A stretch of 17,730 bases of DNA from Candidatus Methanophagales archaeon ANME-1-THS (lineage in GTDB: Archaea > Halobacteriota > Syntropharchaeia > Alkanophagales > Methanospirareceae). Positions 6,447 through 13,821 of this stretch are shown here, piece by piece. Every line of letters starts with the position of its first letter. Position 1 is the first letter of the stretch. The translations under genes were made by a program, and so were the position numbers. The stretch covers positions 1-17,730 of the forward strand of contig RXIE01000105.1 of assembly GCA_004212135.1 (NCBI GenBank), written 5' to 3'. The notes under the pieces were generated by a model that ran no database searches, was not told the DNA's origin, and saw only the letters and a program-made list of their open reading frames with translations.

Positions 6447-9400
6447 CTACCATCCCCTCCGCTTAAGTCCTAACCCAATGCCAATCCACACTAAAATTAC
6501 GAACACTGCTATAATCCCCATCAATGGAGCACCGGATATAGGAAACGCAGGAGAGGGTTTTTCTACTGGCGTTTCCTCTTTCATTACTTTCCCTTTCTTC
6601 TCCGACGTTTCCTCCGGCGGTTTCTTCAATTCTTCCCCTTCCTTGCTCACACCTGTTACTTCGGTCATATTTGTGACACCTTCACCGGTGGTATCTTCTT
6701 CTGTAATCCTGCGAGCCCCGCCGCCTACATATCTGAGATACGCTTCTTTCGACGGCTGCTCTTCCGGCACCGCAAGTATGCCCTGCATGTAATCCTGTAA
6801 CAGCAGATTTGCACAGGTGTGATGACAGCATGTTACGCCGTATTTCTCGACTGATTTTTGATATGTCTCTGCAAGTGCTCTCTTTACAGCATCCGATGGA
6901 TCCCAATAGCCTTTCCTTATCGCTTCGAGCATCCTTGCGGTGATGGATTGTAGTGCATAAGGATTGTTGCTGTCGAAGAACTCCTTTAAACCGAGGTTGT
7001 ATTTGTCCTGAACATAAATGTCATAGACCTGGTTCCATATATCCTGTGTAATAAGGTCTGGCGTAACGACATCCCAGCCCCATAGGTTCTCGATGAACTT
7101 CATCATCTCCCTCGCACCTGCATAGTCGTGTTCCATCATCCCCTCGAGCCATTTCGGATTGAAGTATCTTGCACGAAGTTCCCTTCGTAGATAGCTCTCC
7201 AAAGTCTCTGTCTTCGGATTATGCGGGTCTCGTAGGTTTGTCACATACAAATCTGGAGTTTCTCCCGTTATACTTCGTACAGCCAGAGCCAGTCCACCAA
7301 GATACTGGAAAAAGTCATCATTATCGAGCACGCCATAGAGGTTTGAGTTATCGCTGTGAACCGCAACCTCTACCTTTGCAAGGTTCTGACGGAAGAGGTC
7401 TACATTTGGCACACCCCAGCCGTCCTCACCATAGACATATCCCATCCTGCTGATATATAGATTTGCAAGCTTTGTTCCATTCATCCACGTATCGCTTGCT
7501 GCGATTGCATTTGGGAGTCCTGTGCCATACGTTCCAGGCGCCTCTGAGAAGATTCTTGCCATCGAGAGACTTCTTGCTTCCTCTTCGCTGTAGCCCTGCT
7601 CAATCAACCACGCATAGATCGCGTCGGAGTTCTCCCTGACATAGTTTGGAGATTCGCTATCATTATAAGCCAGACGAACCGCCTTGTCAATGAGTCTTAC
7701 CTTATCCGGGAACGTATCCCTATAAAGTCCTGAAGTGGTAACTAAAACATCGATCCTTGGTCGTCCAAGCTCTGAACTCGGTATCAGCTCAACATCCCCC
7801 ACCCTTCCTTTTGAGTCCCACACAGGTCTTGTGCCAAGTAGATAGAGTATCTGCGACTCCATGATGCCCTGGTGTCTCATCGTCTCGACCGCCCATAGCA
7901 CAAAGGCTGCTTTTCTTGGATAATCACCATGTTCCCCCTTATATTGCTCAAGGAGATCATCTGCTACGACCATTCCAACCCTCCACGCCTCCTTCGTTGG
8001 TATCAGCCTTGAATCGAAGGAGTAGAAATTGTTCCCGGTAGGAATAGCCTCTGGATTTCTTATTGGATCGTTTCCAACCTTTGGCGGCACATATCTCCCT
8101 GACAATCCATCCAATATTCTCGGTATCTCGATGGTGCAATTCTTAAGATTCTTCGCATAGACTTTAGCTCTCTTAAGATCCTCTGTCACATTAGAGGATA
8201 CGTTTCCCGATCCAAGAATATTCTCCTGTGCATCTTCTGGACTCGAGCCGTTGAATATAACCTCCATTAACAGACGTTCGAGTATGGTATAGTTCCCATG
8301 GGCTGGATTCAGCTCATGCGGATCTGGATACACCTCTGCGATATGGTCTGCAAAGTCATCACCGAGCATCGATTCGACCATTGATATCAACCTCCAATCC
8401 ACCGGAGGCGAGCCGAGTATATGCAGTCCATAAGGTATGAATTCAGCCGCCAATTCGTGAAGATATTCATGCAGTTCACCGATTATGAAGCTCTCGAATT
8501 CCGTATCGTTCATCGCTCTGAGTCCCTCTACTGCTACACCCAGATCCTCACCCAGGCTGAGATTCCCGTATAACTCTGTTATCGTCTCCCTGTATTCGAG
8601 TTTGAGCGCTTCTTCTGCGCCGAGATATTGATGTATCTTCTCGTGCAAAAGAGAGAAATCACCATACAGCCCTGATGCAACGATCGGTGGGGTTAGATGG
8701 TCCACGATCACCGCATTCCCTCTTCGCTTTGCCTGTGTGCCCTCACCGACATTGTCCATGATATATGGATATACCACTGGAAGATCCTGGATCAGTATCG
8801 CGGGCCAGCATTCTCTCACAGATAGTGCGGTCTCCTTCCCAGGAAGCCACTCCTGCGTTCCATGCGTCCCGAAGTGAACGATTGCATCTGCACCATACTC
8901 CTTCTTCAGCCAGAAATAAAAAGCGATATACTGGTGATGCGGAGCGAGTTCTTTATCATGATACAAAACAGCCTGATCCTGTAGCCACCCTCTCGTTGGC
9001 TGCGGTGCAAGCAGGATGTTTCCAAAGGATAACTTCGGAATTACGATATACTTTCCTGTTTCATTCTCGTAGACCATGATCTTACCAGGTGGCGCCCCCC
9101 ATTTCTCGATGACTTCCTCCCGCTTGTTTGCTGGAAGCTCATTGAACCAGCTCCCATACTCTTCTGCTGGAAGGAGGATGAGGCTCTCGTTCTCCACCAT
9201 ATTTTGGAGTTCATCCGGTGCCCATGTCCCGATGTTCCTACCCTGATGGAGCATAAGATCGAGGAGCTTCTCCTCATCAGGCACCTCTCCTTCCAATTCA
9301 TATCCTTCATCCTTCATCGCGTCAAGTAGATTGGTGAGGCTCGAGACGATGTCAAGATAGCTCGCACCAAGGTTATCTTTTCCTCCACCGTGGTTGTAGT

Positions 9401-11003
9401 AGATTATCGCAACCCTTTTCTCGGAATTGTTCATGCGGTGTAGTTTCGCCCATGAGATTGCTCTATCTGTGATCCAATCGACTTGATAATCCACAGGATC
9501 GTATCTCTCCAAACCACTGACAGGATCCTTTGTCTTCCCGCTCACAAATATGAACTCGGTCAGCCCATCAAGCTCTGGAAGTGCGACCTGCCATGCAATC
9601 TCACTCGGAGTAAGTCCTGTGCTATTCTTCCATTCTTCTGGCGAGGAGTAGAAGGAACCAATACCTTTCAGTGGTGTGACGTTCAAATTCTTCAAATACT
9701 CTAACCCCTTTTCTTCTTTACCATAATACAATCTGAAAGATGTTAGCGTGATAATAACATCCACGATGGATTTGTTATCCTGTATAAAATATCTGGTAGA
9801 ATTTGGGTCTTTGTAAGTAAAGGTAGCAAATATCACATTCGCTCCTTTCAACTCAAAAGTTCTTATAAGTGGGTCCACTATTGTATAATAATTACTCGCT
9901 CTCGGGGTATTATAGTAATGAATACCAACAGTAAGATTTGAAGTGTTATACTTACCAGTTGTGTTATACCATTCAAGATACTCACTCGTAGTCTCAAAAA
10001 CTCCGAATCCTGGCGCATCAGGGTGGTATAACCCGTGTAAAGGCACCGGAATCGGTGGGAATATCTCCATACTGACATTACAGAATTTTACTCCAAGGAA
10101 GATAATCAACCGCTTTATGTTCTCTTCGCCACCATAATCCCAATACTTTGTAATATTCGAATATGCTGGATCAGAGAGGTTTACATTGCCCAATTTATGC
10201 ACATCTTCGTATTGGTGAGTTATAACATATGCTCCATTATGTTTCGCTTTGTTTACCGTGTCCTTTATTGCATCCTGCACCGGATAGCCAAGCATCCAGA
10301 GAAAGATTACGTCCTGATCGCTTAAGTTCAGGTTTTTATAGCTTTCTGGATCATCGAGGGTGTATGTACAGAGGGATACGTTGAGACATCGGCTGACATA
10401 GACATCCTCCGAAGCTTTCTTAAGCCATACCTCATATGATACCTTCTCGTGTACGACGAATGCAATCTTCGCTCTATTCTCAGGCGGCTTCGGCGGATCC
10501 ACCGCGGTCGTATTCCCATAGAATATGTTATCCATATAGATGACCAAGTTCCTGATGTTCTCATCGCCACCATAAACCCAGTACTTCGTGATATTCACAT
10601 CCTCCACATTCCCGATGGTGATATTGGAAGTCAAGTTGTAAGCAAAGACATAAGCACTTTCGTTTATCGTTTGATTTATGCACGCAACGGTTTCATTATC
10701 AAGGGAGGCTAAAAATACAACGGTTTCATTGCTGAAATTCGCTGCTTTCGCTTCTGCTGCGTCATATATCTTAACTTCAATTGTAGAGTTCACAGTAGTA
10801 TTCATCGATGCATTCAGAAGTGATGCCAAGTTCTCGTCCGTTCCAAGCACAAACGTTATTTTATTTTTCTCCGATTCCTCACCGGTGGCTTTTACCGTGG
10901 CATTATCTGATACATTTGCGGAGAATGTCAAATTCCCATCCATTGCAGTCTCATTACCTTCCGACTGTGCATATGTAATTAGTGGCACGAATATCTGCGC
11001 CAC
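6447..11003 (-). CDS. cobN: Surface-anchored CobN/BchH-like protein (cobaltochelatase large-subunit family)
   Basis: A 1518-residue member of the CobN/magnesium-chelatase H family. The core motifs are present: VAIIYYNHGGGKDNLGASYL (531-550), LLAPQPTRGW (664-673) and the signature HFGTHGTQEWLPGKE (710-724). CobN inserts cobalt into hydrogenobyrinate diamide with CobS and CobT, but neither is seen here. This copy looks extracytoplasmic: about 16 N-x-S/T sequons lie in the first 165 residues, two related N-terminal modules repeat a TKYWxYGGxENI block (139 and 285), and the C terminus has a charged linker, one membrane helix (about 1496-1513) and a KRR tail. A CCHHTC motif (1392-1397) could bind metal. 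It more likely captures or handles a tetrapyrrole or metal at the surface, perhaps powered by the adjacent ExbB/ExbD proteins (inference). The open frame starts at a GTG without a full signal peptide; see the next entry. Confidence 0.88.
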   Translation of the reverse strand: MAQIFVPLITYAQSEGNETAMDGNLTFSANVSDNATVKATGEESEKNKITFVLGTDENLASLLNASMNTTVNSTIEVKIYDAAEAKAANFSNETVVFLASLDNETVACINQTINESAYVFAYNLTSNITIGNVEDVNITKYWVYGGDENIRNLVIYMDNIFYGNTTAVDPPKPPENRAKIAFVVHEKVSYEVWLKKASEDVYVSRCLNVSLCTYTLDDPESYKNLNLSDQDVIFLWMLGYPVQDAIKDTVNKAKHNGAYVITHQYEDVHKLGNVNLSDPAYSNITKYWDYGGEENIKRLIIFLGVKFCNVSMEIFPPIPVPLHGLYHPDAPGFGVFETTSEYLEWYNTTGKYNTSNLTVGIHYYNTPRASNYYTIVDPLIRTFELKGANVIFATFTYKDPNSTRYFIQDNKSIVDVIITLTSFRLYYGKEEKGLEYLKNLNVTPLKGIGSFYSSPEEWKNSTGLTPSEIAWQVALPELDGLTEFIFVSGKTKDPVSGLERYDPVDYQVDWITDRAISWAKLHRMNNSEKRVAIIYYNHGGGKDNLGASYLDIVSSLTNLLDAMKDEGYELEGEVPDEEKLLDLMLHQGRNIGTWAPDELQNMVENESLILLPAEEYGSWFNELPANKREEVIEKWGAPPGKIMVYENETGKYIVIPKLSFGNILLAPQPTRGWLQDQAVLYHDKELAPHHQYIAFYFWLKKEYGADAIVHFGTHGTQEWLPGKETALSVRECWPAILIQDLPVVYPYIMDNVGEGTQAKRRGNAVIVDHLTPPIVASGLYGDFSLLHEKIHQYLGAEEALKLEYRETITELYGNLSLGEDLGVAVEGLRAMNDTEFESFIIGELHEYLHELAAEFIPYGLHILGSPPVDWRLISMVESMLGDDFADHIAEVYPDPHELNPAHGNYTILERLLMEVIFNGSSPEDAQENILGSGNVSSNVTEDLKRAKVYAKNLKNCTIEIPRILDGLSGRYVPPKVGNDPIRNPEAIPTGNNFYSFDSRLIPTKEAWRVGMVVADDLLEQYKGEHGDYPRKAAFVLWAVETMRHQGIMESQILYLLGTRPVWDSKGRVGDVELIPSSELGRPRIDVLVTTSGLYRDTFPDKVRLIDKAVRLAYNDSESPNYVRENSDAIYAWLIEQGYSEEEARSLSMARIFSEAPGTYGTGLPNAIAASDTWMNGTKLANLYISRMGYVYGEDGWGVPNVDLFRQNLAKVEVAVHSDNSNLYGVLDNDDFFQYLGGLALAVRSITGETPDLYVTNLRDPHNPKTETLESYLRRELRARYFNPKWLEGMMEHDYAGAREMMKFIENLWGWDVVTPDLITQDIWNQVYDIYVQDKYNLGLKEFFDSNNPYALQSITARMLEAIRKGYWDPSDAVKRALAETYQKSVEKYGVTCCHHTCANLLLQDYMQGILAVPEEQPSKEAYLRYVGGGARRITEEDTTGEGVTNMTEVTGVSKEGEELKKPPEETSEKKGKVMKEETPVEKPSPAFPISGAPLMGIIAVFVILVWIGIGLGLKRRGW

Positions 11004-11043
11004 GAAACAACGCCAACACCATCAACTCAATTATCTTTCTCAT
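11004..11043 (-). other. Out-of-frame start and signal-peptide segment of the cobN-like gene
   Basis: From the ATG at 11043 thirteen codons read MRKIIELMVLALF, a basic start and hydrophobic core. One further base (C at 11004 on the minus strand) puts them out of frame with the main open frame, which continues VAQIFVPLITYAQSEG. Joined without that base they form a textbook signal peptide. The main frame itself hits a stop at 11022-11024 and has only a GTG start. Either this copy has a one-base insertion, the assembly has an error, or a rare frameshift is used. The ATG sits at the right distance for a nearly leaderless transcript from the TATA element near 11072. Confidence 0.6.
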
Positions 11044-11066
11044 GAAAGCAATGTTTCAATGGTGAG

Positions 11067-11079
11067 CATAAAAATTTTT
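11067..11079 (-). promoter_or_regulatory. TATA-like element of the cobN-like gene
   Basis: The minus strand reads AAAAATTTTTATGC here, about 25-30 bases before the ATG at 11043, which would give a transcript with almost no leader. The GATAA operator copy C lies immediately upstream. Assigned on composition and spacing. Confidence 0.45.
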
Positions 11080-11086
11080 CATTTTA

Positions 11087-11116
11087 GATAACAATTATAA
11101 CCCAAATAGATAACAA
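11087..11116 (-). promoter_or_regulatory. Operator upstream of the cobN-like gene (copy C)
   Basis: The ten bases TAGATAACAA occur twice (11085-11094 and 11107-11116), 22 bases apart, two helical turns. Over 30 bases the element matches the cbiM operator (copy A) and copy B in 22 positions each, with the two GATAA units at the same 22-base spacing. It lacks the perfect central palindrome of A and B. It lies about 15 bases upstream of the TATA-like element, the same position as the other two copies. Confidence 0.6.
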
Positions 11117-11141
11117 AGTTGCCTGATGCCTTACTTTATCT

Positions 11142-11174
11142 TCTCCCGTGAAAATCTGTGTAATCTTGTGGTTA
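11142..11174. repeat. Possible fragment of a dispersed intergenic repeat
   Basis: The stretch containing GTGAAAATCTGTGTAATCTT followed by GTGGTTAG resembles a widespread short intergenic repeat family (of the form ACCACAGATTACACAGATTT) that I remember from several archaeal and anaerobic bacterial genomes. Only one copy is in the window, so a repeat cannot be shown from this sequence alone. It touches the stop codon end of the DUF2149 gene. Confidence 0.3.
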
Positions 11175-11175
11175 G

Positions 11176-11520
11176 TTAATTCTCTCCTGTCGCATTCTCC
11201 GGCACGTATATCACCTCTCCCGTTGCCAACCGGTATGCGGTCCCCAATTTCACACCCTGACCCGATGCCACTTCTTCGGTCATGTTCAACACCTTTATCT
11301 CCTGCCCCTTTTTGATAATCACCTGCATGTTCTCCGTCCCGGGATTCTTCACCACGGTTATATCAGCAGTTGGATTCAAGAGCTCAGGCACATTCACGGA
11401 TATTACCAGTGCGACGAGAAGAGCAACCGCAAAGACCATCGCTGTGTCAAATAAGTTTGCAACTCCGCTCATGGGGTCAGCCTCATCATCCATAATCCAT
11501 CTCTTTCTCCTCATTCTCAT
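11176..11520 (-). CDS. DUF2149, ExbD-like membrane protein
   Basis: A 114-residue protein with a short basic N terminus (MRMRRKRW), one membrane helix (about residues 24-45, NLFDTAMVFAVALLVALVIS) and an outside domain of about 65 residues ending PENATGEN. The aspartate at the start of the helix occupies the place of the proton-carrying aspartate of ExbD/TolR. Together with the ExbB-like gene one base upstream, this suggests a proton-driven motor pair. DUF2149 proteins of this size are typical of methanogen clusters with CobN-like genes (from memory). It is the last gene of the DUF71-DUF2162-exbB operon. Partner and work done are unknown; the surface CobN-like protein encoded next is the obvious candidate. 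Confidence 0.82.
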   Translation of the reverse strand: MRMRRKRWIMDDEADPMSGVANLFDTAMVFAVALLVALVISVNVPELLNPTADITVVKNPGTENMQVIIKKGQEIKVLNMTEEVASGQGVKLGTAYRLATGEVIYVPENATGEN

Positions 11521-11521
11521 T

Positions 11522-12139
11522 TTATTTCAACATCTCCACCACGTATTCCATATCGCTCAAATCCTGTGTGTACCACCTCTTTTTGACTAATAAGATTGTG
11601 TATGCTATTCCGCCGGCAAGAAGCCCAAGAACTGTCGTGGCGAATGCAACGACCAGATTAGTAGCGAGTTGCTGGATATTTCCTGCTGTGAGTCCCATTA
11701 GAGCAGGTCCTAAAGGTATCAATGTGCCCATCAATCCGAACATAGGTCCCCACTTTACAACCAATCTCGCCTTTTCAAACTCTTTTGTTATCTTTAGCTC
11801 ATAGTCTTGAAGCAGCTTCTCTGCTTCGACAGAGAATTTACTTTCTTTCAGCGATTCTACAAGGTCGTTTAAGAAATTTCTGAGAAAGTCATTAGAGCCA
11901 CTGATCTTCAGAGCTTCTGCTGCTTTTTTGTAATCCTGCATCTGCATATATCTCTTTGCATCTCTACATCCAGCCTTTAACTTAGATATATCCCTGCTTC
12001 TGGATGCATATTCTGATAAAAACTGCCCTACGGAGATAAGCGCCCACGCTACCAGTCCGAGCAGTATAACAATTGTGGGATAGAGCAGCGAGTTCGAGAT
12101 CATGAACATTGCCCCGATTATTCCTGAAGATGCGTCCAT
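11522..12139 (-). CDS. exbB: MotA/TolQ/ExbB-family proton channel protein
   Basis: A 205-residue protein with the ExbB/TolQ pattern: one membrane helix near residues 18-40 (TIVILLGLVAWALISVGQFL), a charged cytoplasmic region with predicted helices (SRSRDISKLKAG to about residue 125), then two close helices near 130-152 (MFGLMGTLIPLGPALMGL) and 158-186 (LATNLVVAFATTVLGLLAGG). The GLMGTLIPLGPAL segment is the family's pore-lining signature. ExbB with ExbD uses the proton gradient to drive movement; bacteria pass this to TonB at the outer membrane, which archaea lack. The gene overlaps the DUF2162 gene by 22 bases and is followed one base later by the ExbD-like gene. Confidence 0.9.
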   Translation of the reverse strand: MDASSGIIGAMFMISNSLLYPTIVILLGLVAWALISVGQFLSEYASRSRDISKLKAGCRDAKRYMQMQDYKKAAEALKISGSNDFLRNFLNDLVESLKESKFSVEAEKLLQDYELKITKEFEKARLVVKWGPMFGLMGTLIPLGPALMGLTAGNIQQLATNLVVAFATTVLGLLAGGIAYTILLVKKRWYTQDLSDMEYVVEMLK

Positions 12140-12858
12140 TCTTTGCCCCTTTTTTTCTTCTTCAATCTTTTATGCTTATCCATTAAAAATCCAAGCCCTA
12201 TAAGAAGAGTCATCATTAAGAATGAAATAAATATCTCACGATAATCTACTGAGAACCCAGGGACTGGAATATTTTGAGCCTGAATGTATGCAGGGATTAT
12301 TAAAGGTGATAAGAGGTAAAATAGACCGAATAATAACATAGCCGTGCCAAGTGTGGAAGGGGTTTTGATTTTAAAAACACCTGCGATTGAAGAGACGGAG
12401 AAGGAAAAGAAGCACACACCAATAAAGAAGATCACACCTACTATGGCTCCTATCCACAGGTTGTTGATCTCGGTGAGTTGAGATAGCATCAAACAAGCGA
12501 GAAATGTTGCTGTCAGACATACCGGGCATGGAATAGAGAGCCAGAGGGAAGTCTTCCTTGAAAGGTCAGTCCCGCGAGAAAGCCATTCCCTCTTCGTTTT
12601 TATACCGAAATACACAAGCCCAGTTGCGATGATAAGGTGCATTGTAACACCGGTTGCAAGGATATTTTGCGTTATATCGAGAGCGATAACGCCCACCAAG
12701 TAGCCAAGGATGACAGAGACGATAAAATAAATAAAAGCCGTATAAACAATCTCTCTTCTCTTCAGGTTGGCGAGACCGCATCCTAAGCCTGTTTTTAATG
12801 CAAGGATTACAACGCCTATAAGCACACCCAGTGTAATGATATTACTTATCCCTGTCAT
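12118..12858 (-). CDS. DUF2162 polytopic membrane protein, putative transporter
   Basis: A 246-residue protein with about seven hydrophobic segments (near residues 5-25, 37-60, 67-85, 105-126, 133-155, 165-190 and 208-228). Two cysteine motifs stand out: TGLGCGLANLKRRE near residue 24 and SIPCPVCLTA near residue 110, where a CPxC pair at a membrane edge could bind a metal. I place it in the archaeal DUF2162 family (predicted transporters distantly like LysE/cadmium-type exporters) from overall pattern and neighbours. It lies six bases after the DUF71 gene and overlaps exbB by 22 bases, so it is part of the same operon. The position suggests movement of cobalt or a corrinoid; the direction cannot be told. 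Confidence 0.75.
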   Translation of the reverse strand: MTGISNIITLGVLIGVVILALKTGLGCGLANLKRREIVYTAFIYFIVSVILGYLVGVIALDITQNILATGVTMHLIIATGLVYFGIKTKREWLSRGTDLSRKTSLWLSIPCPVCLTATFLACLMLSQLTEINNLWIGAIVGVIFFIGVCFFSFSVSSIAGVFKIKTPSTLGTAMLLFGLFYLLSPLIIPAYIQAQNIPVPGFSVDYREIFISFLMMTLLIGLGFLMDKHKRLKKKKRGKEWTHLQE

Positions 12859-12864
12859 TCCAAC

Positions 12865-13536
12865 TCACTTTTCACACATCTTGTATTCGGAGATATCAAG
12901 GAGCCAGTTCCCATTCTCGAATTTCTTCTCTGATTTTATTATCTCTATTCTTCTCTGAAATATCGGGCCATCAACTACAAAAGTGTGATATTCGCCATGT
13001 TCGCCGCAGGGATGAATTGCTTCTGGCAGGTCATTAATGAATTGCGCATCCAATTCCCTACCTAACCACTCCTCATCGAAGAAATCGGCTTTAACTTTTA
13101 TAACCAGCGCTTTGAATCCCGCATTGATGAATTCTTTCAAGAGCTCCTTGGGGTCATTTCCCCATAACGGTTCTATTGACTCCACATCTACTTCCGAACA
13201 AACTCTATCCACCCAGTCTTTGTGCTCTTGCAGGTCAATATCGCCAAATACACCACCCTTTACTCCTCCCTTTTTTAATGCTTCCACCGCTTCCTTAAAT
13301 TTAGCCTCGTATCCTTCCCATGAGCTCTTAACCTGGATTATGGGTATTCCTATCGCCCTTGCCTGTAAGGCTATCAAATCAGAGCTGAGCCCGTGCGCCC
13401 TCGACCTCTTTCCATCTTCAGATATAAAATTAAGAAGATAAGAGACGTCAAGGCCCGCTGATAATGCTTTATAGCAGGCAAGGCAACTCTCCTTGCCACC
13501 GCTCCATGAAGAAAAAACTTTCATCCTATTCATCAT
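12865..13536 (-). CDS. DUF71/COG2102 PP-loop ATPase, probably the B12-associated subgroup
   Basis: A 223-residue adenine-nucleotide alpha hydrolase. The PP-loop SSWSGGKES (residues 8-16) binds ATP pyrophosphate, and the downstream block HPCGEHGEYHTFVVDGP (near 180-196) is the family's second signature. One branch of this family is diphthine-ammonia ligase Dph6, which attaches the amide in diphthamide on elongation factor 2. Comparative work by de Crecy-Lagard and colleagues (2012) proposed a second branch linked to B12 salvage. The GExGExHT form here and the cobalt-gene context favour the B12 branch, though the reaction is not established. The start may be the ATG at 13536, with a very short leader, or the ATG at 13524 (MKVFSSWSGGKES). 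It heads the operon DUF71-DUF2162-exbB-exbD, with operator copy B upstream. Confidence 0.82.
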   Translation of the reverse strand: MMNRMKVFSSWSGGKESCLACYKALSAGLDVSYLLNFISEDGKRSRAHGLSSDLIALQARAIGIPIIQVKSSWEGYEAKFKEAVEALKKGGVKGGVFGDIDLQEHKDWVDRVCSEVDVESIEPLWGNDPKELLKEFINAGFKALVIKVKADFFDEEWLGRELDAQFINDLPEAIHPCGEHGEYHTFVVDGPIFQRRIEIIKSEKKFENGNWLLDISEYKMCEK

Positions 13537-13566
13537 CTTTTCAGAAATCTTCGAAGTGTTATCTTC

Positions 13567-13575
13567 TTAAATATC
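13567..13575 (-). promoter_or_regulatory. TATA box of the DUF71-exbBD operon
   Basis: The minus strand reads GATATTTAAG. A transcript would start near 13544, giving a leader of about eight bases before the ATG at 13536. Operator copy B lies just upstream. Inferred from composition and spacing. Confidence 0.5.
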
Positions 13576-13585
13576 CTTATATTTA

Positions 13586-13615
13586 GGTAACAAATATTAT
13601 CCTAATGGATAATAT
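13586..13615 (-). promoter_or_regulatory. Palindromic operator upstream of the DUF71-exbBD operon (copy B)
   Basis: ATATTATCC (13594-13602) and GGATAATAT (13607-13615) form a perfect nine-base inverted repeat around TAAT, preceded by GGTAAC (13586-13591). It matches copy A upstream of cbiM in 26 of 30 positions, and the flanking ATTT at 13581-13584 is also shared. The two GATAA-like units are again 22 bases apart, and the element again lies about 16 bases upstream of a TATA box. Confidence 0.72.
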
Positions 13616-13730
13616 ACACGACCCATTGAGAAATCCCCTCCATGACTTGAACATGCCTTTTAACTAGTTCTTCAGCATTTCCATCATGCGTTGCTATCAC
13701 AAAGCTGATCCTTTCTCGGTCATTCAACTC
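13602..13730 (-). pseudogene. Degenerate gene end, probably a remnant of a second RHH-CblS regulator
   Basis: Bases 13642-13685 match the 3' coding end of the regulator gene (3862-3905) at roughly three quarters of positions with one gap, and operator copy B follows just as copy A follows the intact regulator. The open segment here is 42 codons without a start codon and with an upstream in-frame stop (13731-13733). Its VKRHVQVM lines up with VKKPIQVI of the regulator C terminus, but the frames diverge further upstream, as expected of decay. The segment ELNDRERISFVIATHD also looks like the D-loop to H-loop part of an ABC ATPase, so a remnant of a CbiO-like gene, or a chimera, cannot be excluded. 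Its stop codon falls inside the operator. Confidence 0.5.
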
Positions 13731-13797
13731 TTATTCCAAAAAGGAGGGGGGTTACACGGTTAGCTCTTATCAAATTCCTCTTGCAATCTTCTCACGG

Positions 13798-13819
13798 CTT
13801 CGTTAATGGTTAAGCGAAG
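13798..13819 (-). terminator. Stem-loop just after the cbiO2 stop
   Basis: CTTCGTTAA (13798-13806) pairs with TTAAGCGAAG (13810-13819) with one bulged base, leaving a TGG loop. It starts two bases after the cbiO2 stop codon (13822-13824). There is no strong U tract after it, so it may be a transcript-end hairpin and not a true terminator. The rest of the 285-base gap to the DUF71 gene holds the gene remnant, the operator and promoter, and a short C-rich/T-rich stretch I cannot assign. Confidence 0.35.
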
Positions 13820-13821
13820 TT

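Noticed and set aside
8765..9079. Open frames on the plus strand inside the cobN-like gene and similar antisense frames elsewhere
   Set aside because: They are shadows of strongly coding minus-strand sequence, and their translations have no domain-like features.
12865..13536. Firm assignment of the DUF71 protein as diphthine-ammonia ligase
   Set aside because: The second signature and the cobalt/B12 context fit the B12-associated branch better, so no dph6 symbol was given.
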